From: Anaerolineae bacterium | GTDB lineage: Bacteria > Chloroflexota > Anaerolineae > Anaerolineales > UBA11858 | Assembly: GCA_003694235.1 (NCBI GenBank) | Contig: RFKO01000256.1 | Span: forward strand, 1-9,653 | DNA length: 9,653 nt | Direction of reading: 5' to 3' | Shown: positions 1 to 8,100 of the stretch, piece after piece | How positions within the stretch are numbered: the first letter of the stretch is position 1 | Layout of the letters: every line of letters begins with the position of its first letter | Notes under the pieces: model-generated | Database searches by the model: none | What the model was told of the DNA's origin: nothing | What the model saw: only the letters and a program-made list of their open reading frames with translations | Program-made: the position numbers and the translations under genes

Positions 1-1932
1 CCCACCGATGGTGATCGGCGTGCTGCCGTTTTGGGAGATTTCCACCCGGCTGTGGCTGACCCGGGCGAGTGTTTCGATGATTTCCTCCCGCATGTTGGAG
101 GGGATGCCGGCCAGCAGGGTGACATTGCGCCGCTGGGAAAAGCCGCCGATGCTGGATAGGCGGGTGACCGGGATGCCCAGACGGGCGAAGGCTGCCAGCA
201 CGTTTTCGGCATCCTCCTCCTGGACGATCACCGAGAGCAGGCGTTGAATCTGATCGCCGGTGCCCAGGCGCAGCGTTTCCAGCAGGTTGGAGCGCGGTTC
301 GAGCAAGGCGGCATCCACCTCGCCGACCAGCTGAGCATACGTCTCCTCGGCGATGATGCCGTCGCGCAGCAGGGCAGTCAGCGCGCTGCGCTGGGTGAGC
401 AGAATGTCGCGGAAGGTGGATTCCAGTTCCCGGATTTCAAGCTGCGGGTTGGCGTGCAGGATGCGTTCGGAGGCGCGCGCCAGGGCGTCGGCGTGGAGTT
501 CGAGCGGGCGGCCCAGACGCTCCCACAAATGGCGGGTGATCAAACCCTCGCGGTACATCTGCTCCAGACGGCGGTGGGCGGCGCGCGCCATCACGGCGCG
601 CGCATGGCGGCGCTCGAACTCTTCCTCGGCCTCGCTGCGCTCGATCAGTTGCAGCCGGTTGATCAGCGGCTGCATGGTCAACCCCTGCACCAGCAGGGTG
701 AACAGCACCACGCCGAAGGCCATGGCCTGAATGTCTTCGCGTCCGGTCAGCGTCTCCGGCAGGCTGAAGGCCAGCGCCAGCGAGATGGCCCCGCGCAGAC
801 CTCCCCAGTAGAGCACGTGTTTGAACCGCACGGGGATGCCGCGGCCGACCCAGGAAAGCCCGTAAACCGTGACCGCCCGCGCCACCAGCACCGCCAGGAT
901 GGCCCACAGGATGACCTGCCACTCCTCCAGCAGCAGTTGCACGTTGATCTGCAGGCCGATCAGCAAAAAGGCCACCGAGTTGGCCAGAAAAGCAGCGTAC
1001 TCCCAGAAGTTGAATACCAGGATGCGCGTCGAAGGCGACATGCCGCGCGGCCCGATATTGCCGCTTACCAGCCCGGCAGCCACAACGCTGAGCACGCCGC
1101 TGACGTGAAAATGCTCGGCGACGATGTAGGCGCCAAAGGCCAGCACAGTGGTCAGTGTGGTCTCGATCAGCGGGTCATCGATCAGCGCGATGATGCGTGA
1201 GATCAGCGCGCCCAGCACCAGGCCGATGACCAGTCCGCCACCGGCGATGGTGAGAAAGTCGAACACGCTGCCCAGCGGGTCGTACACGCCGGTCAGCGCG
1301 ATGGACAGCATCAGGTTGAAGACCACGATTGCCGTGCCGTCGTTGAGCAGCGACTCGCCCTCCAGCAGCACCAGCAGCCGTTTGGGCACGCCCAGCTTGC
1401 GGAACAGGGCTACCACCGCCACCGGGTCGGTCGCCGCGACCAGCGCGCCAAACACCAGCGCGGTTGCCAGCGAGAAGCCGGTGCCGGTGGCCACCACGCC
1501 CCCGACGAGGAAGGTGGTGATCAGCACGCCGGGGATGGCAAACGCCAGGATGGGCAGCAAGTCCTCGATCAGATCACGCCCTTTGATGTGAAAGGCTGCC
1601 TCGAAGATCAACGGCGGGACGAGCAGGCTGAGAAAGATGTCCGGCGAGACCGAGATGTTTGTCTCGCCCTGCAAGGTCAGCGCCAGGCCGATCAGCACCA
1701 GCCCGACGGTGTAGGGCAGACGCAGCTGCCGCGCGGCGATACCTACCAGGGAGGCGATCAGCAACAGACCGATCACGGCAGAGATCACCAGCGTGAGGCG
1801 CGCACCCCCTGCGCCTTCCTGCCCCAGGGCGGCGGGAGAGGCGTTCGCTGCCAGCGCCGGGCCGGCCTGCAAGAAAAGCAGGCTAAGCGTGAGAATCAGC
1901 AGCAGGAGTCTGGGCGTTGCTTTCGCTCGCAT
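1..1932 (-). CDS. CPA1-family Na+/H+ antiporter with C-terminal PstA/DarA-like (c-di-AMP receptor-like) domain, partial at C-terminus
   Basis: Reading the minus strand from an ATG at 1932 gives 644 codons with no stop before the window edge. An in-frame TAG lies five codons upstream of this ATG, so it is the earliest ATG in the frame. Residues 8-29 are a hydrophobic signal-like segment ending in ALA-AN. Residues 46-425 are a polytopic membrane domain with CPA1/NhaP hallmarks: ATDP (167-170), ESLLNDG (193-199, the Asn-Asp ion-binding pair at 197-198) and WGGLRGAIS (376-384). The family exchanges cytoplasmic Na+ (or K+) for H+ across the inner membrane. Residues 430-560 are a charged helical cytosolic linker, as in many CPA1 proteins. 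Residues 561-644 resemble the cyclic-di-AMP receptor (PstA/DarA) fold: LLSVIVQEEDAENVL, then VTRLSSIGGF and NVTLLAGI. The reading ends at ITIGG, just where PstA proteins continue GGATVFV, so perhaps 10-20 residues are missing. The gene overlaps the upstream hydrolase by 50 bases, suggesting coupled translation. The antiporter call is very secure; the C-terminal domain is a likely assignment made by eye. Confidence 0.93.
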   Translation of the reverse strand, partial: MRAKATPRLLLLILTLSLLFLQAGPALAANASPAALGQEGAGGARLTLVISAVIGLLLIASLVGIAARQLRLPYTVGLVLIGLALTLQGETNISVSPDIFLSLLVPPLIFEAAFHIKGRDLIEDLLPILAFAIPGVLITTFLVGGVVATGTGFSLATALVFGALVAATDPVAVVALFRKLGVPKRLLVLLEGESLLNDGTAIVVFNLMLSIALTGVYDPLGSVFDFLTIAGGGLVIGLVLGALISRIIALIDDPLIETTLTTVLAFGAYIVAEHFHVSGVLSVVAAGLVSGNIGPRGMSPSTRILVFNFWEYAAFLANSVAFLLIGLQINVQLLLEEWQVILWAILAVLVARAVTVYGLSWVGRGIPVRFKHVLYWGGLRGAISLALAFSLPETLTGREDIQAMAFGVVLFTLLVQGLTMQPLINRLQLIERSEAEEEFERRHARAVMARAAHRRLEQMYREGLITRHLWERLGRPLELHADALARASERILHANPQLEIRELESTFRDILLTQRSALTALLRDGIIAEETYAQLVGEVDAALLEPRSNLLETLRLGTGDQIQRLLSVIVQEEDAENVLAAFARLGIPVTRLSSIGGFSQRRNVTLLAGIPSNMREEIIETLARVSHSRVEISQNGSTPITIGG

Positions 1933-4321
1933 GGTTGGGGTTTTCTAATTCGATCAGTGTGGGGCGGGGGTCTTTGATCACCGCGGTCTGCCCGCCGGGG
2001 AAGGTGAGGCGCGTTTTGTCTGCCTCCCGCCGGATGACCAGGCCGCGAAAGCGCAGCGTGACCGGCCAGGGGAAGGGGTTTTGCCCTTCCAGCACCACGC
2101 GCTGCGGCGACAGGATGCGTACGCCCAGCGTTTCCAGGAAGAAGCGCTGCGGGGCCAGGCCGCTCAAGGCGTGGCGTTGGCCTGCGCCGCGGCCCTCTAT
2201 GGCATGGTAATACTGCGAGAAGGCTTTTTGTCCTTTCAACTGTCTCACGATGGCGTCCATCAGGCGGGTGAGCAGCTGGGCGGCCTGTTGCCGGTAGCCG
2301 CGCTGCACCAGGCCGCGTCCGATCAGGCTGCACCACAGCGCGGAGGTGGTCATGCTCAACGTGTTTTCCTCGCTATCCGACGGAGGGAGCGCCAGCGGCA
2401 GGCCGTAGCGTTTCCAGAAGCGGTCGGCGTTGAGCAGGGTTTCGTCCACCATCTGGCGGATGCGTTCGGACGCGCCGCCCTCGCTCAGCAGCGGCAGGAA
2501 GTCGCTGATATCCGGCGCGGACAGGTCGGCGACCTCGATTTGCAGCCGATCGGCGGCGCCCACACCACGCACATCCACCCGCTCCACGCGGAGGTAGGTG
2601 CGGTGGGAGAGGAAGGCGAGGGTGGGCGTCAACCAGCCGGCGCGGCCGGAGACGAATTTTTCCATGCGCGGCTGTCCCTTGAGGTTCAGGCCGTGCAGGT
2701 AGATTTCCGCAGCCCGCGGGGAGGTATCCTCTCCTTGCAGGCGCAGCAGCAGGCGGACCGGTTGAGGGAAGTCGCGCTCGAGCGTCAGTTCGCCCGGTCC
2801 TTGCAGCTGGCCGATACGTTCTCCCCGCTGGCGCAGGTGCGTTTCCCGGTCGCGCCGGGCGAAGCAGGCGTTTTGCTCATCCCACAACGCGGCCAGGTGT
2901 TGGCGCAGCTCTCTGGCGTGCCGGAGCAAATCTTCGTCGGGGGGCAGGTCGAGCGCGCCCTGGATCGCTGTCAGCGCCTGGATTTCGCGCAGCAGCAGGG
3001 CGGCCAGGGCCGGCGTTTCCACCCAGGTGAGCGGCTCCTCCTCGCCGCGCGGTCGGCCATCGCCGAAAGAGATGTGTTCCTCCAGCCCGATCTGGCGGGG
3101 ATGAGTCCATTCGGGAAAGCCGTCCTGATCGCGGTCGTTCTCCCGGTCGAACCAGCGGTGCAGATACGCGCGCAAGGGCGGGTAAACGCGCCGCAGGGCC
3201 TCGTCGTCTTGTGTGTACTGGTATATTTCCCAGGCGAGTGCGGTCAGGAAGGGGGCGGCCAGCCAGCCGCTGCGCTGTCCGACCAGCCCGGGTTGGTGGT
3301 CCACAAAGCCGTCTTCCCCGCTGGCGGCCAGAAAATTCTCCAGCAGGCCAAGGCAAATCTGGGGCGCGGAGGGGAGCAACTGGCCGATCAGAAATTCGGT
3401 CTCCAGAACCGATTGGCCGCGCCAGGAACTCACATAATCGCTGCCGTCGCCTTTGAGGGAATAACCCTGGTCGGGATGGCGGCTGCTGACGAATGAGAGG
3501 TGGGGCAGCGCGGCGTTGGGGGCGGACATCAGCAAGCCGAAGGCGGTTTTCTGCGCCAGGGCGAAGGCGGCGTCCCAGTCGGGATCGCCAGTTTCGATTT
3601 CCAGCTGGCCGCCGTTGAGCGCCTCCAGCGCGGCGATGTGCTTTTCCCAGGGCAGGGCGAGCACCTCGCGCCCGCGCTCCAGCGCGGCTTCGGGAGATGC
3701 GTTTTGCGTCAGCGCCCAGGTCAGGGTGTGGGTTGTCCCTGGTTTCAGAACTAACGCACTTTTCAGCGCCGGTTGCGGGCTGCTGACCGCCTGCGGCCCG
3801 CCGCTCAGCATCAGCAGCAGGCAGTTGTCGGAGAACTCGGCGCATAGCGTGTCCGTGCTTTCGATCTGGCGCGGCAGAAAGCGGTTGTGCCCCTCAGCGT
3901 CGGTGAGCATCCCCACCCATTCCAGGGTGAAGATGCGCTCGGTCAGACGGTTGTTGGCCAGCGTGATGCGGCCGCACACGGTGTGTGAATCCGGCGTCCA
4001 GTATTCCAGTGTGGTAGCCATGCCCTCGTAGGGGGCGCAGTTTACCCTCAGGTAGTTGGGGAAGAAAGTGGCGACGCGCGGCGGCAGGGCAAAGCGGTTG
4101 GGGTCGCTGAGTTCGCCGTTTTCGTCGCTAAAGCGAGGGAACAACCGCAGCCCGCGCAGCCGCAAACCCAGCGTGGTGTGCAAAGTGATCGCCGGTGGTT
4201 CGCCCGTGCGCAGGGAAAGCTCCCAAATGGCGTCGTTGGTGTAATCCACCGGCCCGCAGCGGGCGTCGGCTGCCAGGGTGTAGGCCCCCGGATCAGCTGC
4301 ACTCAGTTCCCAGGTTCGCAT
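1883..4321 (-). CDS. Putative six-hairpin (alpha/alpha)6-barrel glycoside hydrolase
   Basis: An 812-residue soluble protein with no signal peptide, so probably cytoplasmic. Residues 1-225 look like an N-terminal beta-sandwich. About 240-700 is a helical region with the character of six-hairpin glycosidases (the GH63/GH37/mannosylglycerate-hydrolase-like and glycogen-debranching-like group): GDPDWDAAF (246-254), GDGSDYVSSWRGQ (291-303), DQDGFPEW (398-405), GLEEH (412-416) and WVETPALAALLL (433-444). D292, D295, D400, E404, E414 and E435 are candidate active-site acids, but I cannot say which act. The C-terminal part (LAPQRFF...LGVRILSPQ, then PFPWPVTLRFRGL) is a terminal beta region common in this group. 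A longer frame opens at a TTG at 4390, but its extra 23 residues look non-conserved. I prefer the ATG at 4321, which lacks a Shine-Dalgarno sequence but sits seven bases after a TACAAT box. Substrate is unknown. A compatible-solute or storage-glucan substrate is possible, and pairing with an ion antiporter would fit osmotic adaptation, but that is inference. Confidence 0.85.
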   Translation of the reverse strand: MRTWELSAADPGAYTLAADARCGPVDYTNDAIWELSLRTGEPPAITLHTTLGLRLRGLRLFPRFSDENGELSDPNRFALPPRVATFFPNYLRVNCAPYEGMATTLEYWTPDSHTVCGRITLANNRLTERIFTLEWVGMLTDAEGHNRFLPRQIESTDTLCAEFSDNCLLLMLSGGPQAVSSPQPALKSALVLKPGTTHTLTWALTQNASPEAALERGREVLALPWEKHIAALEALNGGQLEIETGDPDWDAAFALAQKTAFGLLMSAPNAALPHLSFVSSRHPDQGYSLKGDGSDYVSSWRGQSVLETEFLIGQLLPSAPQICLGLLENFLAASGEDGFVDHQPGLVGQRSGWLAAPFLTALAWEIYQYTQDDEALRRVYPPLRAYLHRWFDRENDRDQDGFPEWTHPRQIGLEEHISFGDGRPRGEEEPLTWVETPALAALLLREIQALTAIQGALDLPPDEDLLRHARELRQHLAALWDEQNACFARRDRETHLRQRGERIGQLQGPGELTLERDFPQPVRLLLRLQGEDTSPRAAEIYLHGLNLKGQPRMEKFVSGRAGWLTPTLAFLSHRTYLRVERVDVRGVGAADRLQIEVADLSAPDISDFLPLLSEGGASERIRQMVDETLLNADRFWKRYGLPLALPPSDSEENTLSMTTSALWCSLIGRGLVQRGYRQQAAQLLTRLMDAIVRQLKGQKAFSQYYHAIEGRGAGQRHALSGLAPQRFFLETLGVRILSPQRVVLEGQNPFPWPVTLRFRGLVIRREADKTRLTFPGGQTAVIKDPRPTLIELENPNHASESNAQTPAADSHA

Positions 4322-4328
4322 GGGGATT

Positions 4329-4334
4329 ATTGTA
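4329..4334 (-). promoter_or_regulatory. Candidate -10 box for leaderless transcription of the hydrolase/antiporter unit
   Basis: The minus strand reads TACAAT, ending seven bases before the chosen ATG (4321). A start site at the usual distance would fall at or next to the A of the ATG, giving a leaderless mRNA. This agrees with the absence of a Shine-Dalgarno sequence there. I see no convincing -35 box about 17 bases upstream, so this is a suggestion from spacing only. Confidence 0.4.
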
Positions 4335-4422
4335 CCCGGAACGGCGCGGTTTGGGGTGTGCGGAGCACTCAAAAGTTGATGTTCGTCCAAAGCCGTTAGA
4401 CGTGGCTGAAAAAAGCCAGGTG

Positions 4423-4555
4423 CACCGCAGAGTACGCAAAGATCGTAGAGATTTTTTGAGGTCGGCTTTGAGATTCTTGAAATTCTGTCGCGAAACCTGC
4501 GCCTTTTGAGTGCGTCTTCAATTTGTGCTCTGCGTACTCCGCGTTCTCCGCGGTG
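4423..4555. repeat. Palindromic MITE-like repeat with 28-nt inverted arms
   Basis: The left arm (4423-4450, starting CACCGCAGAGTACGC) and the reverse complement of the right arm (4528-4555, ending CTCCGCGGTG) match at 21 of 28 positions without gaps. They flank a 77-base centre that contains three TTTGAG words. Each arm is built from a 9-base unit: CGCAGAGTA, CGCAAAGAT and CGTAGAGAT on the left, and CTCTGCGTA, CTCCGCGTT and CTCCGCGGT on the right. There is no coding capacity. Similar 'CGCAGAG...CTCTGCG' palindromes are dispersed in many environmental bacterial genomes, so this is probably one copy of a non-autonomous or RNA-hairpin repeat. It sits between the two divergent promoters and could fold into a long imperfect hairpin if transcribed. 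I see no clear target-site duplication. Confidence 0.65.
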
Positions 4556-4625
4556 ACTTTGGTCGCCCTCTTAAACTTTTTATCTCACCCAGAGTGTGCG
4601 GATACCCTCGTCGGGGAGAGAAGTA

Positions 4626-4634
4626 TGCTAGAAT
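4626..4634 (+). promoter_or_regulatory. Candidate extended -10 promoter for the MaoC-PBP-glycosyltransferase unit
   Basis: TGCTAGAAT matches the extended -10 pattern TGnTAnAAT. No -35 hexamer is obvious at 16-18 bases upstream, as expected for an extended -10 promoter. The predicted start near 4641 gives a leader of about 70 bases before the MaoC ATG. That leader contains only a weak GTGAC/GTCAC inverted pair (4642-4646 and 4676-4680). Evidence is motif and position only. Confidence 0.45.
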
Positions 4635-4709
4635 TGAATGCGTGACACGACCGCAAAAGGTCAGGCGCGGCGAGCGTCACACATCTCACCGGGATTTTGG
4701 GAGCGAACT

Positions 4710-5180
4710 ATGTCGGAAGCCTATCAACCCCGCGGCATGTATTTTGAAGAGTTCGAGGTCGGTCAGCGCTTTATCAGCGCCGGACGGACGATCACCGAGA
4801 GCGATATTGTCGCCTTTGCCGGTCTGTCGGGGGATTACAATCAAATCCATACCGATGCAGAGTTCAGCAAAGGCACGCCTTACGGTCAGCGCATTGCCCA
4901 CGGCCTGCTGGTGACTTCGATCGCCTCCGGGCTGGTCACCCAAAGCGGCCTGATCGAGGGCACGGTGATCGCCTTCCGCGAGATCGATCAGTGGAAGTTC
5001 ACCAGGCCGGTGTTCATCGGCGATACCGTGCATGTGGAAACCGAGGTGGTGGCCACCAAACCGCTGCGTCGTCTGGGAGGCGGGGCGGTGGAACTGACCG
5101 TCTCGGTGGTCAACCAGCGCCAGGAAGTGGTGATGAAAGGCGTGTGGAAGGTGTTGATCGCTTCCAAAGCGGAGGCATGA
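4710..5180 (+). CDS. MaoC-like hot-dog hydratase/dehydratase
   Basis: A 156-residue protein of the MaoC / (R)-specific enoyl-CoA hydratase family, which adds water across, or removes it to form, the double bond of acyl-CoA substrates in the cytoplasm. The hydratase-2 motif is clear: FAGLSGDYNQIHTD (36-49) with catalytic-type D42 and H47, followed by AHGLL (63-67), which typically lines the active site. N44 is kept, but the usual Pro after it is Gln (Q45). The length is normal for a single-domain MaoC protein. I chose the ATG at 4710 because GGGAG (4699-4703) lies six bases before it and the protein from there begins like the family. An upstream in-frame ATG at 4638 would add 24 residues without family resemblance and would overlap the promoter region. 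The PBP gene starts 15 bases after the stop, so the two are probably co-transcribed. The exact substrate cannot be read from the sequence. Confidence 0.93.
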   Translation: MSEAYQPRGMYFEEFEVGQRFISAGRTITESDIVAFAGLSGDYNQIHTDAEFSKGTPYGQRIAHGLLVTSIASGLVTQSGLIEGTVIAFREIDQWKFTRPVFIGDTVHVETEVVATKPLRRLGGGAVELTVSVVNQRQEVVMKGVWKVLIASKAEA

Positions 5181-5195
5181 AACCGGGGCAGCCCT

Positions 5196-8100
5196 ATGAG
5201 TGAAGAGAACGCCCATCGCCCGGAGGAGGGCCGTCGCCCGGAGGAGAGTCAGCCGGAAGAGCCGCGCGAACGTTTTCGCCGCCTGCTGGATGAGGCCGAG
5301 CGAATCGAGGAGGAGATCGAGCCGCCTCGGCCCGATGATTCGTCCAGCCGGCGCCCGACCGGCGATGCTCCTTCGACTTATCTCGATTTGCTGAAGAGCG
5401 CGGCGCACGAGCCGGAGAAAGCGGATGACGACTCGCTTTATGCCCAACCGCTGGAGCCGGCCGCGCCGGCCACACGCGCCGTTGAGACCGAGGAGAAGCC
5501 GGAAGAGCATGGCGGCACGGTGACCCGTCCACTGGAAGAGGACGCCATGCCTCCCTCGCCGCCATCCCGTTCTCTGGAAGAGGATGCTGTTACTCCACCG
5601 CCGCCGCCCCGGCTGGGCACCACCCCGCAGACTGCTCCCCCGGCGCTGGACACGCAGGGTCTGCCCCTGCCGCGCCGGGTGGACGAATTGGACCTGGAAG
5701 GCACGCAGGTTTCCACCGTGGCCCTCAGCCGTTTGGGCAGTGCCCGGCCTGCCGGCGGGACGACGGCGCCCCCGCCGCCTGTGAAGCCGCCCTCGCGGCG
5801 CACACGCCGCGATTTCGACGGCCAGCGGGCGCGCTTTCTGCTGGGGTGTTTGCTGCGTATGACCCTGTTGGGGATGTTCGTGCTCGCCCTGTTGACCGTG
5901 TTGACGGTCACGGCAGGCTTTTACATTTACTGGCAGATCGCTCGCGATCTGCCAGACCCAGGCGATTTGCGCTCGCGCGTCTCGCAGTTCGAAACCACGC
6001 GCATCCTGGACCGCAACGGGAATCTGCTGTACGAAATCCTGGATCCGAACGCCGGCCGCCGCACGTATGTGCCGCTGGAGGAGATTTCTCCCTATCTGGT
6101 CGCAGCCACGCTGGCCACCGAGGACAAAGATTTCTACAACCACCCCGGCTTCGACCCGATGGCCATTGTGCGCGCTTTCTGGCAGAACATCAGCAGCCGC
6201 GAGACGGTCTCCGGCGCTTCGACCATCACCCAGCAGCTGGTGCGCACGCTGTTCCTCTCGCCGGAGGAGCGCGCCCGACGAACGTACATGCGCAAGCTGC
6301 GCGAGGCCATCCTGGCTGCTGAGGTCACCCGCCGCTACACCAAAGACGAAATCCTGGAGATTTACCTCAACGAGGTGTATTACGGCAACCTGGCCTACGG
6401 CGTGGAGGCGGCGGCGCAGACGTATTTCGGCGTTTCAGCGCGGGATGTCAATCTGGCGCAGGCGGCCTTCCTCGCCGGTTTGCCGCAGCTGCCCTCGGTG
6501 TACGATGTGTACACCAATCGCGAGGTCACGCTTCAGCGGCAGCAGACCGTGCTGCTGTTGATGTTCCAGGTCAGTCAGGAGCAGGGGTGTATCCGGGTGA
6601 GCAACAGCCCGCAACCCTTGTGTATCGAGGCGGCGGAGGCGGCCGCGGCGGCGCGTGAACTCGAGAATTACGAGTTCAAACCGCCGCAGGTGGAGATGCG
6701 TTACCCGCATTGGGTGAATTACATTCGCTCTCTGCTCGAAGAGCAGTTCGACCCACAGACCATCTATCGCTCTGGTTTCACGGTGTATACCACGCTCGAC
6801 CCCGGCTTGCAGGATATCGCCCAACAGGTCGTGCGCGAGCAGGTGGCTGCGCTGGCCGACAAGCATGTGACCAACGGCGCGGTGGTGATCATCCGCCCCA
6901 GCACAGGCGAAATCCTGGCGATGGTCGGTTCTGCCGATTTTGACAACGAGGAGATAGACGGGCAGGTCAACATGGCGATCGCGCCGCGTCAGCCGGGTTC
7001 GTCCATCAAGCCGTTGACGTATGTGGCTGCCTTTGAGAAAGGGTGGACGCCCGCCACGCTGATCTGGGATGTGCGCACCGAGTTTCCCCCTTCGGGGGAT
7101 CCGAACGACCCGCGCCCGCCGTATGTGCCGGTGAATTACGATGGCCGTTACCACGGGCCGGTGACCGTGCGCACCGCCCTGGCGAACTCGTACAACATCC
7201 CGGCGGTGAAAACGTTGCAGTTTGTGGGTATCTACGACGACCCGACCACGCCGCAGGCGGATGGCCTGATCTCGATGGCCGAGCGGTTGGGCATCACCAC
7301 GCTGACGCGCCCGGATTACGGACTTTCGCTCACGCTGGGCGGCGGCGACGTCACCTTGCTGGAGCTCAGCGGGGCGTATGCGGTCTTCGCCAACGGCGGC
7401 CGCCGCGTGCCGTTGGTGGCCATCACGCGCATCGAAGACCATCTGGGCAATCTGGTGTATCAGTATGACATCCCAGCGGGAGAGCAGGTCATCCGTCCGG
7501 AGCACGCTTTCCTGATCTCTTCCATTCTCTCGGATAACGAAGCCCGCACGCCGGCGTTCGGCCCGAACTCGCCGCTCAATCTGCCGTTCCAGGTGGCCGC
7601 CAAGACGGGCACCACCAACGATTTCCGCGACAACTGGACGCTGGGTTATACCCCCGATGTGGTGGTAGGCGTGTGGGTTGGTAACGCCGATTACACGCCG
7701 ATGCAGGGCACCAGCGGCCTGACCGGCGCAGCCCCGATCTGGAACAGCGTGATGCAGACCGCAGTGCAGCGCATCACCGGCGGTAATCCGACCCCCTTCC
7801 TGCCGCCGGCGGGCATCATCGAAAAGGTGATCTGCGCTGTCTCCGGCACCGAGCCCTCGCAGTGGTGCCCCTCCCAACGGCGCGAATACTTCGCCGCCGA
7901 TCAGCCGCCTCTGCCCAAGGGCCTGGATTTGTGGCAGAAGGCCGAGATCGATACCTGGACGGGGTTGCTCTCCTCGCCGGATTGCCCGGACTTCACCGAG
8001 CGCAAACTCGGCCTCAACGTGACCGACCCCTGGGCGGTGAAGTGGATTCTGGAGACCGATCAGGGGCGTGAGTGGGCGCGCAGCATGGGCTTCGAGGAGC

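Noticed and set aside
244..1200. Plus-strand open frame of 318 codons antisense to the antiporter
   Set aside because: Gln/His/Arg-rich composition without domain character, typical of a GC-rich antisense shadow; the minus-strand reading has clear transporter motifs.
2081..3496. Plus-strand open frame of 471 codons antisense to the glycosidase
   Set aside because: Low-information Gln/Arg/Gly-rich translation, no recognisable motif or ribosome site; the opposite strand encodes a coherent enzyme.
4322..4390. 23-residue N-terminal extension of the glycosidase from a TTG
   Set aside because: Rare start codon, no ribosome site, and it would extend upstream of the candidate promoter box.
4423..4555. 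CRISPR-like or terminator reading of the repeated 9-mers
   Set aside because: The units are contiguous and degenerate with no spacers, and the genes on both sides point away, so neither a CRISPR array nor a gene-end terminator fits.
4638..4709. 24-residue N-terminal extension of the MaoC protein from the ATG at 4638
   Set aside because: The extension has no family similarity, lies right after the candidate -10 box, and the ATG at 4710 has the good ribosome site.
4686..6143. Minus-strand open frame of 485 codons across MaoC and the PBP start
   Set aside because: It spans two well-supported genes and the gap between them in antisense, with Arg/Gln/His-rich sequence and no family resemblance.
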